This document shows positions 61,413-64,000 of a DNA stretch of 64,000 nucleotides, piece after piece. A model generated the notes under the pieces. It searched no databases. It was not told the origin of the DNA and was given only the letters and a program-made list of their open reading frames with translations. Source of the stretch: Acetatifactor sp. (GTDB lineage Bacteria > Bacillota > Clostridia > Lachnospirales > Lachnospiraceae); contig JAEEVF010000001.1 of NCBI GenBank assembly GCA_016290775.1, forward strand, positions 310,001 through 374,000, read 5' to 3'. How positions within the stretch are numbered: position 1 is the stretch's first letter; each line of letters begins with the position of its first letter. The translations under genes and the position numbers were made by a program.

Positions 61413-62027
61413 ATGTCGGTACGAGATGAAAGCATAGACCCGCGTCTATTGGAAAGTGCTCGTAAAGAATTCATGGAACATGGATTCTTAAAGGCTGAAC
61501 TGAAAACAATCTGTGATAATGCAGGCGTAACGACGGGTGCAGTGTATAAACGATACAAGGGCAAAGAAGAGCTTTTTCGTGCGGTGGTAAAGGATACGGC
61601 AGATACCCTTGATCATTTTGTGGCATTACGTACGCAACTGGAATTCTTTGGCATGACTGATAAAGAAGTGCGAGACACATGGATCATGAACGAAAAATTC
61701 ATGTTGGAGTTGTTTCGAATGCTTTGGAAGATACGAGGTGATTTTGTCCTGCTACTGGAAAAATCAGCCGGGACGGCTTATGAGAATTATGGACATGATT
61801 TCGCACTTCGTATGACGGAAGCTTACATGCAGTATTATCTAGAAGCAAAGAAACGCGGTTTGGTACATGCAGAGATTTCAAGGGTGGAAATGCATGTGCT
61901 GTGCACCTCATTTTGGACGGCAATCTACGAACCGTTTGTCCACAAGATGACTTGGAAAGAAATTGAGGCGCATTGCAAAGTCATGTGCAGATTCTATGAC
62001 TGGACCAAGGCGTTTGACATGAATTGA
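61413..62027 (+). CDS. TetR-family transcriptional regulator
   Basis: The 204-aa protein has the HTH LLESARKEFMEHGFLKAELKTICDNAGVTTGAVYKRYKGKEELF. The C-terminal domain is helical and unassigned. It precedes another operator and a second pair of exporter-fold ABC half-transporters, repeating the layout at 52607-56784. Confidence 0.88.
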   Translation: MSVRDESIDPRLLESARKEFMEHGFLKAELKTICDNAGVTTGAVYKRYKGKEELFRAVVKDTADTLDHFVALRTQLEFFGMTDKEVRDTWIMNEKFMLELFRMLWKIRGDFVLLLEKSAGTAYENYGHDFALRMTEAYMQYYLEAKKRGLVHAEISRVEMHVLCTSFWTAIYEPFVHKMTWKEIEAHCKVMCRFYDWTKAFDMN

Positions 62028-62030
62028 AAA

Positions 62031-62052
62031 TTAGCCGTCAAGTGACGGCTAA
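62031..62052. terminator. Hairpin after the third tetR gene
   Basis: TTAGCCGTCA (62031-62040) pairs with TGACGGCTAA (62043-62052) around AG, flanked by A runs. There is no downstream T run on +, so termination there would be weak; it may act on the opposite strand. Confidence 0.45.
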
Positions 62053-62065
62053 AAAAACGCCCTGA

Positions 62066-62083
62066 GGTTAGTAAAAACTAACC
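62066..62083. promoter_or_regulatory. Perfect operator before the second ABC pair
   Basis: GGTTAGTAAAAACTAACC, extended by one base pair and otherwise identical to the copy at 46826. It lies about 27 bp before the next ATG. Confidence 0.78.
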
Positions 62084-62109
62084 ATGGCGCATATAATGGA
62101 GGAAGTGAA

Positions 62110-63843
62110 ATGTTTAAGAGAGTGAAACCTTACGTCGGAGAGTACAAAAAGTACACCATATGGGCAACGATCCTGATGTGCATAGGCATTATCGCTAATG
62201 TGGCACCATACTTTTTAATATATCAGATCATCGCACCGCTGACGAGAGGAGAGCACATTGACGCATCTTTTATCTTGCTCAGGGTTATCCTGGTAGCCGT
62301 GTGTGAGATCATCTTTTCTGTTTCCTATGTAAAGGGATTGGAGTTTTCTCATATCAGCGCATACAATACCTTGAAAAACCTAAGGGTTTCTCTCAAGGCA
62401 AAGCTGGAGAAACAACCTTTGGGGAATATCAATGAACTAGGTACCGGGCGGATCAAGAAAGTCTTTACGGATGACATTGATCAGATAGAACTTCTTTTGG
62501 CTCATGCCATTCCGGAAGGAATCGCGAATATTGCAATTCCTATACTGATCATCGTGCTCATGTTTGTTTTTGATTGGAGGCTTGGACTTTTATCGCTTGT
62601 TCCGCTGGTGATCGGAATGTTTGCCATGGGCATGATGATGAAATCCGGTATGGAAAAGATGAATGCCTACTATGAATCTGCGGCGAAGATGAATAACACG
62701 ATCATTGAGTATGTCAATGGCATGGAGGTCGTAAAGGTCTTTAACAAGGACGGAGATTCTTATAAGCGCTTTGGCGACACAGTAAGAAGTTATCGCGATT
62801 TCACGCTTGATTGGTACAAGGTATGCTGGCCGTGGATGGCGATCTATGCAAGCGTGCTCCCTTGCCTTGTGCTTTTGATGTTGCCTTTTGGATCCTTGAT
62901 GGTGCTTGGCGGAACGATTGCGCTTGATAAGATGGTGCTCGTATTCTGCATGTCTTTCGCGGTGGGGCCTTCCGTCTTAAAGGCATTGAATTTCGCAGGC
63001 AAATTTCCACAGCTTGATTATAAGATCGCAGAGCTTGAGAAGATGATGGAGCATCCGCCGCTGAAGGAAGGTACGGCAGGATTTCAGGGTAAGAATCTCG
63101 ATGTTGAGTTCAAGAACGTTCACTTTGGTTATGAGGATGCGGAGGTTTTGCATGGCGTGAATCTTTCGCTGAAGCAAGGAACCACGACGGCGCTTGTGGG
63201 AGAATCCGGAAGCGGTAAGTCTACGCTGGCAAAGCTCCTGGTACATTACTATGACTTAAATTCTGGAAGCATATCGATCGGCGGTCAGGGCATTACGGAC
63301 ATGTCCCTACAGGCCCTGAATGATCAAGTGGCTTTTGTATCGCAGGAACAGTTTTTATTTAACACTACCTTGTACGAAAACATTTTGATTGGAAAACCGA
63401 GTGCCAAGAAAGAAGAAGTATTTGAAGCTGCAAAGAGAGCACAATGTAACGAATTCTTGGAAAGATTTCCTGATGGCATTGAAACACAAGCGGGTGATGG
63501 CGGCAAGCAATTATCCGGGGGAGAAAGACAGAGAATTTCTCTTGCGAGAGCAATTCTAAAGAATGCCCCCATCATTGTTCTGGATGAGGCAACGGCATTC
63601 ATGGATCCTGAGAACGAGGAGAAGATGAATGCGGCGCTAGACGAGATCGTAAAGGATAAGACGGTGCTTGTGATAGCCCACAGACTTTCAACTATCAGGA
63701 ATGCAGATAAGATCTGTGTTATGAAGGAAGGTAACTGTATTGCAGCGGATACACACGACAAGCTGTTGGAAGTGTGCCCCGAGTACAAGAAATTGTGGGA
63801 CGCATCGGTATCTGCAAGTACCTGGAAAGTAAGGGAGGCATAA
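62110..63843 (+). CDS. Exporter-fold ABC half-transporter, first of the second pair
   Basis: The 577-aa protein has six membrane helices (about 15-305) and an ATPase with GESGSGKST, LSGGERQRISLARAI and IIVLDEATAFMDPENE. It resembles the 53294 product in length, domain order and TM pattern (AHAIPEGIAN with AHIIPEVISN, IIEYVNGMEVVKVFNK with AVEYINGIEVIKAFSK), so the two modules are paralogous. GGAGGAAG lies before the ATG. Confidence 0.9.
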   Translation: MFKRVKPYVGEYKKYTIWATILMCIGIIANVAPYFLIYQIIAPLTRGEHIDASFILLRVILVAVCEIIFSVSYVKGLEFSHISAYNTLKNLRVSLKAKLEKQPLGNINELGTGRIKKVFTDDIDQIELLLAHAIPEGIANIAIPILIIVLMFVFDWRLGLLSLVPLVIGMFAMGMMMKSGMEKMNAYYESAAKMNNTIIEYVNGMEVVKVFNKDGDSYKRFGDTVRSYRDFTLDWYKVCWPWMAIYASVLPCLVLLMLPFGSLMVLGGTIALDKMVLVFCMSFAVGPSVLKALNFAGKFPQLDYKIAELEKMMEHPPLKEGTAGFQGKNLDVEFKNVHFGYEDAEVLHGVNLSLKQGTTTALVGESGSGKSTLAKLLVHYYDLNSGSISIGGQGITDMSLQALNDQVAFVSQEQFLFNTTLYENILIGKPSAKKEEVFEAAKRAQCNEFLERFPDGIETQAGDGGKQLSGGERQRISLARAILKNAPIIVLDEATAFMDPENEEKMNAALDEIVKDKTVLVIAHRLSTIRNADKICVMKEGNCIAADTHDKLLEVCPEYKKLWDASVSASTWKVREA

Positions 63844-63847
63844 GATC

Positions 63848-64000
63848 ATGTTAAAGATATTACACAGATTGATCAATATTACTGGAAAGTACAAGGGTAA
63901 AATCCGTGCCTCTTACGTAACGGCCTTCTTGAAGGGCATCATGATGAAGGCACCTTTAATTCTTTGCTTTTTATGCATTAGTTGGTTTATGGAAGGGGAG
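63848..64000 (+). CDS. ABC half-transporter, second of the second pair (cut by window end)
   Basis: The frame opens at ATG 63848, 4 bp after the previous stop, and runs to the window end. The 51 visible residues (MLKILHRLINITGKYKGKIR and onward) include a first hydrophobic helix like that of half-transporters. Its partner is the preceding gene, with the same arrangement as the first pair. Confidence 0.75.
   Translation, partial: MLKILHRLINITGKYKGKIRASYVTAFLKGIMMKAPLILCFLCISWFMEGE

Overview
The window looks like the chromosome of an anaerobic, mid-GC Clostridia species, most likely a Lachnospiraceae gut bacterium. The grounds are clostridial-type Shine-Dalgarno sites, the oxygen-independent cobalamin route, an anaerobic Feo system with a FeoB-associated Cys-rich peptide, an intracellular GH10 xylanase plus xylose isomerase, a PASTA kinase next to rsgA, and a Tp47-like lipoprotein. 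Almost all genes are on the + strand. I see no rRNA, tRNA, CRISPR array, phage or transposase.

Region 1 (1-7050) holds the end of a PASTA Ser/Thr kinase gene, rsgA, an XpaC/TelA envelope-stress pair, and a GH10 xylanase read in frame into a small flavin-binding (PPOX-like) domain.

Region 2 (7096-35298) is a large cobalamin locus. It starts with a sigma-70-type promoter, a cobalamin riboswitch and a terminator. Then come a lipid-anchored CbiK chelatase, a BtuFCD-type importer, late and lower-ligand genes (cbiP, cobT, cobU, cobS, a phosphatase, a CobU-like/CobC fusion, cbiB, cobD), cbiC, an MmcQ-MGMT fusion and cbiD. A roughly 5 kb block of unrelated genes (LRR protein, thioesterase, a decayed gene beside its intact paralogue, serine hydrolase, Ldh-family oxidoreductase) separates these from cbiF, cbiG, cbiH, a cbiJ-cbiE-cbiT triple fusion, cbiA and a Cys-rich small protein. 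Apart from cbiL and the precorrin-2-forming steps, the anaerobic ring-building set is present.

Region 3 (35316-39319) carries an acyltransferase and a family 2 glycosyltransferase, a two-gene cassette of unknown membrane proteins, and a TIGR01212-type radical SAM protein.

Region 4 (39425-64000) is an iron/metal-homeostasis region. Fourteen copies of a 16-bp palindrome, consensus GTTAG-N6-CTAAC, lie in promoter regions here; I noticed none in the first 39 kb. They precede feoA-feoA-feoB-dtxR, a fur-family gene, a Tp47-like lipoprotein with a flavinylated ferric-reductase-like protein, a candidate small RNA/leader before enolase, an FtsX-type ABC transporter, two pairs of exporter-fold ABC half-transporters each next to a TetR gene, flavodoxin, xylose isomerase, and an operon ending in a ZIP transporter. 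The layout suggests a large clustered regulon, probably read by the DtxR-like protein encoded inside the feo operon. Replacement of ferredoxin by flavodoxin and uptake by Feo, ABC and ZIP systems would fit iron limitation. That link is inference.
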